Shown here: in pieces, positions 48,756 through 56,680 of the stretch | Layout of the letters: the number at the start of each line of letters is the position of its first letter | How positions within the stretch are numbered: the first letter of the stretch is position 1 | Assembly: GCF_000732725.1 (NCBI RefSeq) | Contig: NZ_JPNB01000002.1 | Span: 1,860,001-1,924,000, forward strand | Source: Kineothrix alysoides | GTDB lineage: Bacteria > Bacillota > Clostridia > Lachnospirales > Lachnospiraceae | Reading direction: 5' to 3' | Length of the DNA: 64,000 nucleotides | Program-made: the position numbers and the translations under genes | The notes under the pieces: model-generated | What the model saw: only the letters and a program-made list of their open reading frames with translations | Databases searched by the model: none | Told to the model about the DNA's origin: nothing

Positions 48756-49615
48756 GTACAAAACACCCAAAGATAATCGTAGAAAATTTAAAATACAAAT
48801 ATCTTGCAACGGATTTTTTGGCTCTGGATGGTATCTCCTTTTCTGTGGAGCAGGGTGAATTTATCGGAATCATAGGAAAAAATGACTCCGGAAAGAGTAC
48901 TCTCTGTCAAGCTATTGCGGGGCTGGTTCCTAATTTTTACAAGGGAGCCTACGGGGGAAGGATTCTGATTGACGAGCTGGAAGTAAAGAATGTGGATTTG
49001 GACGAGCTTTGCAAAAAAGTCGGCATCGTATTTCAGAATCCTTTCAATCAGGTTACCGGCTCTAAGCTCACGGTATATGAAGAAATTGCCTTCGGGCTTG
49101 AGAACTTGGGAATCGAAAGGCAGGAAATGATACATCGTATCGACGAGGCGATGGAGCTTTTGGATATCATGAAGTACAAGGATAGGGAACCCTTCGATTT
49201 GTCGGGCGGACAGATGCAGCGTATGGCCATTGCCGGAATTATCGCAATGCAGCCTGAAGTCATCGTATTGGACGAGCCTACTTCACAGCTAGATCCGCAA
49301 GGCAGAGAGGAAGTGTATCAAGCGGTACAGAAGTTGAGCAAAAAAGGAATTACCATATTCATGGTGGAACATAACGTGGAAAAAATCGCATCATACAGCG
49401 ATAGGGTTCTGCTTTTGGACGGCGGGAAGCTCATCGATTTCGATACACCCCAGAGAATTTTTTCGAGAGAAGATTTGGACACATACGGAGTAGAGCCCCC
49501 GGCGTTCACGAAGATTTGCAGAGAACTGAATCTTAAAAATGCTGAGACCGGCTGTTATCCCGTAACACTGGAGGAGGCTTATGATTTACTTAGCAAGGAA
49601 AAGAGGGGGATGTAG
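48746..49615 (+). CDS. ecfA1: ECF transporter ATPase A1
   Basis: Start ATG 48746 has GGAGG eight bases upstream. A GTG at 48731 is in frame but lacks a better site. The 289-residue ATPase has GKNDSGKSTL (Walker A, near residue 50), the Q-loop GIVFQNPFNQVTG, the signature LSGGQMQRMAIAG near residue 149, VIVLDEPTSQLDPQG (Walker B) and a switch histidine in VEHNVEK. The C-terminal EcfA extension is present. Residues 3-8 (MSTKHP) come from one copy of the 18-bp repeat. Confidence 0.88.
   Translation: MEMSTKHPKIIVENLKYKYLATDFLALDGISFSVEQGEFIGIIGKNDSGKSTLCQAIAGLVPNFYKGAYGGRILIDELEVKNVDLDELCKKVGIVFQNPFNQVTGSKLTVYEEIAFGLENLGIERQEMIHRIDEAMELLDIMKYKDREPFDLSGGQMQRMAIAGIIAMQPEVIVLDEPTSQLDPQGREEVYQAVQKLSKKGITIFMVEHNVEKIASYSDRVLLLDGGKLIDFDTPQRIFSREDLDTYGVEPPAFTKICRELNLKNAETGCYPVTLEEAYDLLSKEKRGM
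48752..48769 (+). repeat. Single 18-bp repeat unit at the start of ecfA1
   Basis: ATGAGTACAAAACACCCA differs by one base from the units of the array at 46518. It starts six bases after the ATG of ecfA1 and is read as MSTKHP. Confidence 0.7.
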
Positions 49616-50479
49616 ATGGAAATGAGTATGGGACACTCAGGAAAAAACATAAATGAGTACAGGACACTCATGCAAATCAAGGATTTACATTTTTCTTACA
49701 CCGAAGGGGAGGAGATTTTAAAAGGGCTTAATTTTGCTATCGATGAGAGGACGACTGCTATTATCGGGCAAAATGGTGCGGGAAAGACCACCTTTGTAAA
49801 GCTGCTGAAAGGTTTGCTTCGGCCTACAGAGGGGGCTGTGGAGTTCGACGGAAAGGATATACGCGATATAACGGTGGCACAACTGGCCAGACATATCGGT
49901 ATGGTTTTCCAGAATCCCAACGATCAGATTTTTAAGAACCGGGTTCTTGACGAGGTCATGTTCGGTCCGCTTAAAATCGGTATGGGAGAGGCCGCAGCCA
50001 GAGAAAAATCGTTAGAGGCGCTGGAACTGGTGGGACTGTCCGGCCATGAGGATAAAAATCCTTACGACCTTGGCTTGTCCAGCCGGAAGCTCGTGGCAAT
50101 CGCTTCCATCGTAGCGATGGATCCCAAGGTAATCATATTTGACGAGCCAACAATCGCTCAGGATTACTATGGAAAAGAGCGGATCAAGTCGGTAATCCGC
50201 AAGTTAAGGAGTGAAGGTGTCACTGTCATTACCATCATTCATGATATGGATTTTGTGGCGGATGTTTTCGAGCGTGTTATTGTATTTGCCAAGGGGGGAG
50301 TGCTTCTCGACGGCAGTGCGAAAGAGGTTTTCGCGGACGAGACCATTCTGAAGGAGGCTTATTTGGAGCAGCCAAATGTGACCAGACTTTGCCAGAGTCT
50401 CGGTTATGAAGAGGTCTTTTTAAATGCCGGTGAATTTGTGGCTTATCAGCGTGAGAAACAAAATCTAATCACTAACTGA
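49616..50479 (+). CDS. ecfA2: ECF transporter ATPase A2
   Basis: The 287-residue ATPase has GQNGAGKTTFVK (Walker A), GMVFQNPNDQIFKN (Q-loop), VIIFDEPTIAQDYYG (Walker B) and a switch histidine in IIHDMDFV. The signature is not LSGGQ but GLSSRKLVAIASI. The pair of ATPases normally shares composite sites, and a changed signature in one partner makes one site unlikely to be the main hydrolysis site. The AGAGGGGG ribosome site lies over the ecfA1 stop. The first 20 codons include two copies of the 18-bp repeat, read in two different frames (MSMGHS and NEYRTL). Confidence 0.85.
   Translation: MEMSMGHSGKNINEYRTLMQIKDLHFSYTEGEEILKGLNFAIDERTTAIIGQNGAGKTTFVKLLKGLLRPTEGAVEFDGKDIRDITVAQLARHIGMVFQNPNDQIFKNRVLDEVMFGPLKIGMGEAAAREKSLEALELVGLSGHEDKNPYDLGLSSRKLVAIASIVAMDPKVIIFDEPTIAQDYYGKERIKSVIRKLRSEGVTVITIIHDMDFVADVFERVIVFAKGGVLLDGSAKEVFADETILKEAYLEQPNVTRLCQSLGYEEVFLNAGEFVAYQREKQNLITN
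49622..49670 (+). repeat. Two 18-bp repeat units at the start of ecfA2
   Basis: ATGAGTATGGGACACTCA (49622-49639) and ATGAGTACAGGACACTCA (49653-49670) keep the ATGAGT/ACTCA(T) ends while the seven-base centre varies. They are read in different frames, so selection or spread acts on the DNA unit. Confidence 0.7.
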
Positions 50480-50590
50480 CCAGGTTTTTGCTTCCTCCAT
50501 ATCGGTACAAAAATAAATTTGTCCTTTTCCTAAGGAAGTCCCTTTTATAATGCGGGTGCTTATCTTTGCAATATGCTCCGCTCGGAGATT
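50465..50590 (-). pseudogene. C-terminal fragment of a STAS/SpoIIAA-like gene
   Basis: A minus-strand frame without a start, stopped at TAG overlapping the 3' end of ecfA2, reads AEHIAKISTRIIKGTSL then GQIYFCTDMEEAKTWSVSD. The last part has the same pattern as the C-terminus of the intact gene at 50683 (KAYFTDAELAKEWLV), so it is probably the tail of a lost relative. The remaining gap (50591-50682) shows nothing else. Confidence 0.35.
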
Positions 50591-50682
50591 TTGTTATCAT
50601 AATTATACCTTATGTCCGCTTTGGCGGACGGGGAATCAATAGTTGAAAGCGCTTTTCTTTCACACTTATCACCTTTAGCCTG

Positions 50683-51084
50683 TCAGACAAGCCATTCTTT
50701 CGCTAACTCTGCATCTGTAAAATATGCCTTTGTAATGCCTCTATTCTCCGGAGTCTGTTCTAAAATATTATGAAATCTCCACTTTGTAAATCCATCTAAA
50801 CCTATAAACGCTATCTTGTATGTATGTTCCCGAAGCCGGGAAATGCTTTCAATTATTAATCTCATAGTTTGCTTATCTAAACTGTTTTCGTCCATGTTAT
50901 ACCATATCCTGAACATGACATGAGAAGGCTTGGATGAGAAGAATGCTTCAATTTTTGACAGGCGGTCAAGAAGCGCTTTTCTGTTTGTCTTATATCCGTC
51001 CAAATGGCAGCAATATATTTCACAGTTACGATAGGAAATAATTATGATTGGTGTTTTGGATTCCACAATTTCCATAATATTCAC
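50683..51084 (-). CDS. Small STAS/SpoIIAA-like protein coupled to PadR
   Basis: The 133-residue protein reads as alternating strands and helices: IIIISYRNCEIYCCHLDGYKT, then HVMFRIWYNMDENS, ESISRLREHTYKIAFIGLDGFTKW, and a C-terminal AYFTDAELAKEWL. This resembles the SpoIIAA-like/STAS group from memory, but no hallmark serine is clear. The GTG start overlaps the PadR stop by four bases (GTGA), so it is translated with the regulator. It may be a cytoplasmic partner of the sensor arm. Function unknown. Confidence 0.5.
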   Translation of the reverse strand: MNIMEIVESKTPIIIISYRNCEIYCCHLDGYKTNRKALLDRLSKIEAFFSSKPSHVMFRIWYNMDENSLDKQTMRLIIESISRLREHTYKIAFIGLDGFTKWRFHNILEQTPENRGITKAYFTDAELAKEWLV

Positions 51085-51623
51085 TCGCTTTCAATCAAAT
51101 CCGATAAAGGTCTTTGCATACGGATATGCTGGCACCACCCAATCGCTTTTTGCATAATACCGATTCCGTAATAGAGAGTAGACAGTTTGTAATAAAAACA
51201 TTCGCTATTCTCTAATTCGTTAAATTTCTTTTCTAAGTCAAGGAGCTTTTTCAAATAATTTCTGTTGTTTATTTCATACTCAAATAGCTGGCGCTCACGA
51301 ATTTCCGGTGATAATTTGTCAAAAAAATAGACCTTGGACAGATGGGTATTGGTACCTTCAAATATATCCATTGGTGAAGAAAGCCACTCAAAAAAATGGT
51401 CCTGTCCCTCCTTTGTAATGTGATAAAATATTTTTTTTCTGCCGCCCTGTGGTTTTTCAGACGTTGTTAAAAAACCTTTTTCGGTCAATCTTTTTAAGGC
51501 GGGATACAGACTGCCATAGCTCGCCTTATAGAAAACACCGATGCCGTTTTCTATCATTTTTTTGATGTCATAGCCTGTTAAGTCATGTTCCAATACCATA
51601 CCTAAAATAATAGATTCTAACAT
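51081..51623 (-). CDS. PadR-family transcriptional regulator
   Basis: The 180-residue protein has the PadR winged helix (residues 1-80: ESIILGMVLEHDLTGYDIKKMIENGIG, SYGSLYPALKRLTEKGFLTTS, then GGRKKIFYHITKEG) and an alpha-helical dimerisation domain (about 95-175). Such proteins usually repress their own promoter and a nearby gene. A perfect palindrome (51642-51660) lies 18 bases upstream of its start codon. The only coupled gene is the small partner downstream; the plus-strand neighbour at 51931 is a possible target. Confidence 0.88.
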   Translation of the reverse strand: MLESIILGMVLEHDLTGYDIKKMIENGIGVFYKASYGSLYPALKRLTEKGFLTTSEKPQGGRKKIFYHITKEGQDHFFEWLSSPMDIFEGTNTHLSKVYFFDKLSPEIRERQLFEYEINNRNYLKKLLDLEKKFNELENSECFYYKLSTLYYGIGIMQKAIGWCQHIRMQRPLSDLIESE

Positions 51624-51641
51624 TTTAAAACCTCCGAATTG

Positions 51642-51660
51642 ATATATCTATTAGATATAT
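51642..51660. promoter_or_regulatory. Palindromic operator candidate for PadR
   Basis: ATATATCTA (51642-51650) and its complement TAGATATAT (51652-51660) are separated by one base and overlap the likely promoter of the padR gene. The position fits autoregulation. Confidence 0.45.
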
Positions 51661-51827
51661 TGTAATGTTGGTTTTGTGCTATGTCAAGCCAATAATAGGA
51701 AGGCATGTATACAGATACGTCTTATTTTAGTTTCCTAAATGGTTTATTATCACCCATCAGAGCACGAAAAGTGAGTGGTAATATGTAGCAGGATGAAATA
51801 ACAGGAGGAAGGAAAAGGAGAAAAGCG

Positions 51828-51911
51828 ATGTATAAAATAGATGTATGGACAGATAATGCGAATTGGGTTAAACTTACAAATAGCAACCTGCAATCTGGGT
51901 ATAAAGAATAG
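51828..51911 (+). CDS. Possible small protein or leader peptide (27 residues)
   Basis: An ATG at 51828 follows an unusually strong purine run (GGAGGAAGGAAAAGGAG) at seven to eight bases and encodes MYKIDVWTDNANWVKLTNSN plus seven residues, ending 19 bases before the next gene. No family is recognised. The good ribosome site and close spacing argue for translation, either as a small protein or as a leader controlling the following membrane gene. Confidence 0.4.
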   Translation: MYKIDVWTDNANWVKLTNSNLQSGYKE

Positions 51912-51930
51912 TGAAACGGAGCAGACAGTA

Positions 51931-53040
51931 ATGATCGTAGTTAAAATTTTAGGCATTATATTATGGATGTTTGTGCTTCCCTTTTGTATCGGGCTGATCC
52001 CTTTGCGGTGGATACCGAAGGAAAAGAAAAATATAGGAGTGGTATTCATCGCCGGTTATGTTATTATGCTTCCGATGTGCTGGCTGGTAACAGTGCCTGC
52101 GATACTTCTTGTAAAATACAGCAGCTTCCTTGTTATGGTACGCATTTTTACTGTGGGTATGGCGATTGCGGCAGCAGCAGGCGTAGCCTTAAGCGCATGG
52201 GCTGTTAGGAAGAAACAGTGGGTGTCCTTAAAACCAGTATTTCGGTGGACGGATGTTTCCATAGAAGAGAAAATAGAATGGATCTTATTTTTGGCACTCA
52301 TTGCATTCCAGCTTTATAAAGCGTTTACTCTCACCTCTTTTGACGGAGACGATGCAGAATACGTGGCGCAGTCTCTGGTGACTCAGCAGAGCAATACAAT
52401 GTATTTGATCAAACCCTATACAGGAGGGACAACCTCTCTGGATATCAGACATTCTCTGGCAGTGCTGCCTATATGGATTGCATACGTGGGAAGGATGACG
52501 GGAATCCATACAACGATATTGGCGCATAGTGTCATTCCTTTTGTGTTTATCCCTCTGACCTATGTGGTTTACTTTGAAATCGGTAAACAGCTTTTGCGTA
52601 AGAAGAAAGAACTCTTGCCGGCATTTATGGTGTTTATGGCTCTTTTGCAAATATTTGGAAACGTGTCCATATATACCAACGAGACCTTTTTCCTGACGAG
52701 AACATGGCAGGGAAAATCTCTGGCGGCAAATTTCGTGCTTCCTCTTATCGTATGTCTGCTGCTGTGGATATTCGATAAGGAGAATGAACATAAGACACGA
52801 AAAGAGGGACGCTTGGAAGAAAAGGAAAACACCTTTGGCCTATGGCTCCTCTTATGGCTTGCAAATATGACAGCGGGCGTATGTACCTCCATGGTGGTAT
52901 TCCTCGGAGCGGTGATGATAGCAGTTATCGCATTCTGGATGATGATAGCGGAGCGGAAATTCAGCGTGCTCATCAAGGCAGGAATCGTGTGCATACCTAA
53001 TGTGGCATATATGATATTGTACTTACTTTTGCACATTTAA
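51931..53040 (+). CDS. Polytopic membrane protein, DUF6077-like
   Basis: The start ATG 51931 is preceded by CGGAGC; the 30 codons in front of it, from an ATG at 51841, have no support. The 369-residue protein has about nine helices. A loop with FDGDDAEYVAQSLVTQQ near residue 133 is the acidic segment expected in a GT-C-like enzyme, and YTGGTTSLDIRHSL follows. From memory this pattern belongs to DUF6077. The following gene at 53065 continues in a related style (24-base gap), as if two parts of one transferase system. Confidence 0.55.
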   Translation: MIVVKILGIILWMFVLPFCIGLIPLRWIPKEKKNIGVVFIAGYVIMLPMCWLVTVPAILLVKYSSFLVMVRIFTVGMAIAAAAGVALSAWAVRKKQWVSLKPVFRWTDVSIEEKIEWILFLALIAFQLYKAFTLTSFDGDDAEYVAQSLVTQQSNTMYLIKPYTGGTTSLDIRHSLAVLPIWIAYVGRMTGIHTTILAHSVIPFVFIPLTYVVYFEIGKQLLRKKKELLPAFMVFMALLQIFGNVSIYTNETFFLTRTWQGKSLAANFVLPLIVCLLLWIFDKENEHKTRKEGRLEEKENTFGLWLLLWLANMTAGVCTSMVVFLGAVMIAVIAFWMMIAERKFSVLIKAGIVCIPNVAYMILYLLLHI

Positions 53041-53064
53041 GAATATAATAGGAGAATTTTTGGT

Positions 53065-53886
53065 ATGTATGGAATTTTTATGGAGAGCGTGGTCATTTTT
53101 AAAAACTATACGGGAAATCGCCTGACGATAATCTTGTTTTTATTGTCGTTAGTCTTTCTGCTTTTTATGGAAAAGGATAGAAGGCGGAGAGCTATCTTCG
53201 TGTATACGCCGCTTACACTGCTGTTTTTGTTTTTCTTTCCCATCTTCCGAAAAGTGTTCGTGCGGTTGATGAGCGGAGAGGGGGATACCTATTACAGGGT
53301 ACTCTGGCTCATTCCTATGGGTATTATTATCGCTTACGCGGGGGTGAAGCTGGCTGCCTTATTGTATGATAAATTGGAAGGAAGGATATCATCCAATCAG
53401 GGAAATTGGATGAAGAGGGCGGTGCTGGCCGCTTTGGCAATAGCAATCGCTTTTTGCGGAAAATACGTGTATGCCAGTCAATATATGTCGAAGGCGGAGA
53501 ATCTCTATCATCTTCCTCAGACCGTAATCGATATTTGCGACCTGATAGCTCCTGAGGACGGCGAAGAAAGAATTTGGTCTGTCTTTCCCACTGATTTGGT
53601 TTATTTCGTAAGACAGTACGATACGGATATACAGATGCTTTACGGCAGGGAAATGGTAGAACCGAAATGGCAGTATGCGGAGCCGGTGCATACGATTATG
53701 AACAATCCGACGATTATCGATATCGAGGAGCTGTTAAAGCTGACGCGGGAAAGATATTGCACGTATATCGTGCTTCCTAATAACAAGGAAGTGACGCAGG
53801 CCCCTGAGAATTTTGGTCTGGAGCTTCTGGATACGATAGACGGCTATCCGGTTTATTACGATCCGGTAGCAGCAAGCACGAAATAA
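53065..53886 (+). CDS. Membrane protein, companion of the DUF6077-like gene
   Basis: The 273-residue protein has four to five helices (LTIILFLLSLVFLLFMEK; TPLTLLFLFFFPIF; LWLIPMGIIIAYAGVKLAALLY; AVLAALAIAIAFCGKYVYA) and a soluble C-terminal part of about 120 residues that would face outward. In larger relatives of the previous gene such a tail is part of the same polypeptide, so this may be a gene split, although it has its own AGGAG site. No family is recognised with confidence. Confidence 0.5.
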   Translation: MYGIFMESVVIFKNYTGNRLTIILFLLSLVFLLFMEKDRRRRAIFVYTPLTLLFLFFFPIFRKVFVRLMSGEGDTYYRVLWLIPMGIIIAYAGVKLAALLYDKLEGRISSNQGNWMKRAVLAALAIAIAFCGKYVYASQYMSKAENLYHLPQTVIDICDLIAPEDGEERIWSVFPTDLVYFVRQYDTDIQMLYGREMVEPKWQYAEPVHTIMNNPTIIDIEELLKLTRERYCTYIVLPNNKEVTQAPENFGLELLDTIDGYPVYYDPVAASTK

Positions 53887-53910
53887 AATAATGCGGAATG
53901 CATATTTTTT

Positions 53911-53948
53911 ATGCATCATTTGTTGCTGAGAACGGAGTGAACAGTAAC
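53911..53948 (+). repeat. GTTACT palindromic repeat, fourth copy
   Basis: ATGCATCATTTGTTGCTGAG...GTGAACAGTAAC matches the right end of the element at 10241-10373 with a few changes. It lies between two plus-strand genes, 40 bases before the third MBOAT. Confidence 0.55.
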
Positions 53949-53988
53949 AGCGAAAGGCTGAATAGGAACTGATTGGGCGGGTGTAAAG

Positions 53989-55503
53989 ATGTTATTTAAC
54001 TCATATAAATTTGTATTTGCTTTTCTGCCGGCGTGCCTTCTGATCTATTACTTGCTGGAAAAAAGGGGCAGAGGCGCGAAGCTCTGGCTGATAGCAATAT
54101 CCCTATGGTTTTACGGGAGTTTTCGGACAGGGTATCTGCTGATTCTTATAGCGAGTATGGCTTTTAATTATGGGGCGGTTCATGGGATGAGCCGGGTGAA
54201 AGAAAGTGTTTCATACTGTAAAAAAGGGCTGTTGGCAGTCGGAATCCTTGGTAATCTGGGGCTTTTGTCCTATTTTAAATATGTCAATTTCTTTATTGAT
54301 AATATAAACGCATTGGGGGGCAATTTGCCGCTTTTACAAGCGGCACTACCTATCGGAATCAGTTTTTTTACCTTTTCACAAATTTCTTTTTTGGTGGATA
54401 ACTATAGGGGGGAAATAAAGTCCTGTGGATTTATGGATTATGTGCTGTATATTTCTTATTTCCCTAAGCTGGTGGAAGGACCTATCGTTTTCCATGCCCA
54501 GATGCTGCCGGAATTTACACAAATCGGGAAAAGAGGATTCGATGCGGAACGTTTTATGCGAGGACTTTGCCTGTTTGTTTTCGGTATGTTAAAAAAGGTA
54601 GTATTGGCAGATACCTTCGGCGGAGCTGTAGACTATGGCTATTCCAATCTGGGAAGCATGCACGGCACCGATGCCTTACTTTTGGTGATTTTTTATGCGC
54701 TTCAGCTTTATTTCGATTTCAGCGGTTATATAGATATGGCGATAGGAATCAGCCGCATGTTCAATATAGATCTTCCGATAAACTTCAACTCGCCCTATAA
54801 GGCACAAAATATTGTGGATTTCTGGAAGCGGTGGCATATTACTTTGAGCCGATTTTTCACGAAATATGTATATATTCCTCTGGGGGGGAACAGAGAAGGA
54901 GTATGGAGAATGTATCGCAATCTGCTGATCGTATTTTTGCTCAGCGGTCTGTGGCATGGGTCGGGAATGGGTATAAACCACTCATGGAACTTCATTTTAT
55001 GGGGAATGCTTCACGGGGTATTGTACGTATTTACCCGTATGTGGCAAAGAAGGATAGCGAAACCGAAGGAAGGAAGCACAGTACATAACTTGAAGACATC
55101 ATTCCTTCATGGGATGAGCGTACTGCTCACCTTTGGATATGTCAGTGTTACGTGGGTATATTTCCGGGCAGAAAGTGTGGCGCAGGGGAACGAGCTTTTG
55201 CGCTTGGTAATAAAGGGTGGATTTGCCCGCATAAATAAGAATCTTGCTGAATACTTTAACCTGGATGAGTTCTGGTATGTCTTAAAGGTGCTTCATCTGG
55301 ATAGCTGGGAATACGGACATTATATTATGATGTTCGTCATCACGGCGTTCTCCCTTCTGCTCGTGTTTTTCGGCAAAAATGCGATGGAAATTTCCGAAAA
55401 AATAAAGCCGAAAGTGTGGTCGGCAGTGATAATGGCGGGACTGTTCCTGTGGTGTGTCCTGGCCTTTTCAAATGTCAGCAGTTTTCTTTACTTTAACTTT
55501 TAA
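53989..55503 (+). CDS. MBOAT-family O-acyltransferase, third copy
   Basis: The 504-residue protein has about eleven helices and the family motifs: ALPIGISFFTFSQISFLVDNY near residue 120, KLVEGPIVFHAQMLPEF, YFDFSGYIDMAIGISRMF near residue 243, FWKRWHITLSRFFTKYVYIP and SGLWHGSG with the catalytic histidine near residue 322. The closest pattern is AlgI/PatA-like. It is followed after 64 bases by an SGNH-like partner in the same direction, so the pair probably O-acylates a surface polymer. Confidence 0.88.
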   Translation: MLFNSYKFVFAFLPACLLIYYLLEKRGRGAKLWLIAISLWFYGSFRTGYLLILIASMAFNYGAVHGMSRVKESVSYCKKGLLAVGILGNLGLLSYFKYVNFFIDNINALGGNLPLLQAALPIGISFFTFSQISFLVDNYRGEIKSCGFMDYVLYISYFPKLVEGPIVFHAQMLPEFTQIGKRGFDAERFMRGLCLFVFGMLKKVVLADTFGGAVDYGYSNLGSMHGTDALLLVIFYALQLYFDFSGYIDMAIGISRMFNIDLPINFNSPYKAQNIVDFWKRWHITLSRFFTKYVYIPLGGNREGVWRMYRNLLIVFLLSGLWHGSGMGINHSWNFILWGMLHGVLYVFTRMWQRRIAKPKEGSTVHNLKTSFLHGMSVLLTFGYVSVTWVYFRAESVAQGNELLRLVIKGGFARINKNLAEYFNLDEFWYVLKVLHLDSWEYGHYIMMFVITAFSLLLVFFGKNAMEISEKIKPKVWSAVIMAGLFLWCVLAFSNVSSFLYFNF

Positions 55504-55567
55504 TGGGAGCAATGCTTGGGAGTATGCCGATTGGTATGCACTTGAAAAGCTTGAGGAATAAAAGAGA

Positions 55568-56620
55568 ATGAAACAATATAAAAAGTGGCTATTAACATTT
55601 ATTGTAACGCTTGCGGCGGCAGCGGCAGCAGTAATACTTCTTGTGGTGTATGTGGATCCGTTTTTTCAATATCATGAACCATTGGAGGACTTTCCTTACG
55701 TGGTGGATAATCAGATCAATCAGAATCCGGGGATGGCTAAACACATGGACTACGACAGTGTGATTCTCGGCTCCTCCATGACGGTAAACTTCAATACGGA
55801 CTGGTTTCAGGAGCTAATGGGACTTGAGACCTTGAAGCTCAGTTATAGCGGCGCGTTTCCCAAGGATCAGGCGAACATCATGGACATTGTTTTTGGAAGC
55901 GGCCATAAGGTAAAGGCAGCCTTTTTGGGAATCGATGTGATTACCTATACAGGAGGGGTGGAGGAAACGAAGTATCCGATTCCGAAATACTTGTATGATG
56001 ATAATGTGTGGAATGATATTTCCTATGTACTGAATAAAGATGTGCTTCTGGAATATATTCTAAGGCCGCTTGCGGATCCGGACAAGACGGATCTGGCTAC
56101 CGTTTATGCAAGCTGGTGGACGGAGGAATATTATAATAAACAATGGGTAATGCATAACTATGAGCAGCCGGAGCTGGTGCAGGAGGGGGCGGATCCCGAA
56201 AATTACGTGCGCAATGTAAAGGCGAATCTGGATACGAACATCTGTCCTTATATTGAAGCGAATCCGGATACGGAATTTTATATTTTTTATCCTCCTTACA
56301 GTATTTTGTTCTGGAATGACGTTTTGAGGGAAAATCATATGGAAGCTACCTTGAGGGAATACGAGTACCTGACGGAGCGTTTGCTGGAATATGATAATGT
56401 AAGAGTATTCTTTTTTTGCGATCAGGAATGGATTATAAGCGATTTGGACAATTATGCGGATTACAGTCATTACCATCCGGATATTAACCGCTATATGACG
56501 GAATGCTTCGCTTCAGGCGAGTGCGAAGTGACAAAAGTGAATCTTCATAAGGAGCTTGCAAAGATGAGGGATATTGTTGCCTCTTATGATTTTGAAGAGT
56601 TATTTTCGGTAGAATACTAG
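55568..56620 (+). CDS. Membrane-anchored SGNH-like partner of the third MBOAT
   Basis: The 350-residue protein has a basic start and one helix (LLTFIVTLAAAAAAVILLVVYV), then an outside domain with DSVILGSSMTVNFNTDWFQ (GSS as nucleophile block) and a C-terminal DYSHYHPDINRYM with the histidine and aspartate of the last SGNH block. It has the same overall plan as the protein at 27893 without close sequence match. Ribosome site GAGG at 55554. It ends at a strong bidirectional terminator. Confidence 0.65.
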   Translation: MKQYKKWLLTFIVTLAAAAAAVILLVVYVDPFFQYHEPLEDFPYVVDNQINQNPGMAKHMDYDSVILGSSMTVNFNTDWFQELMGLETLKLSYSGAFPKDQANIMDIVFGSGHKVKAAFLGIDVITYTGGVEETKYPIPKYLYDDNVWNDISYVLNKDVLLEYILRPLADPDKTDLATVYASWWTEEYYNKQWVMHNYEQPELVQEGADPENYVRNVKANLDTNICPYIEANPDTEFYIFYPPYSILFWNDVLRENHMEATLREYEYLTERLLEYDNVRVFFFCDQEWIISDLDNYADYSHYHPDINRYMTECFASGECEVTKVNLHKELAKMRDIVASYDFEELFSVEY

Positions 56621-56627
56621 TTATAAA

Positions 56628-56664
56628 AAACGGGAGCGACAGAACTAAACTGTCGTTCCCGTTT
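56628..56664. terminator. Bidirectional terminator between convergent genes
   Basis: AAACGGGAGCGACAG (56628-56642) pairs with CTGTCGTTCCCGTTT (56650-56664) with one G-T pair, flanked by A and T runs. Confidence 0.7.
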
Positions 56665-56680
56665 CGTTAACTGAAAGATT

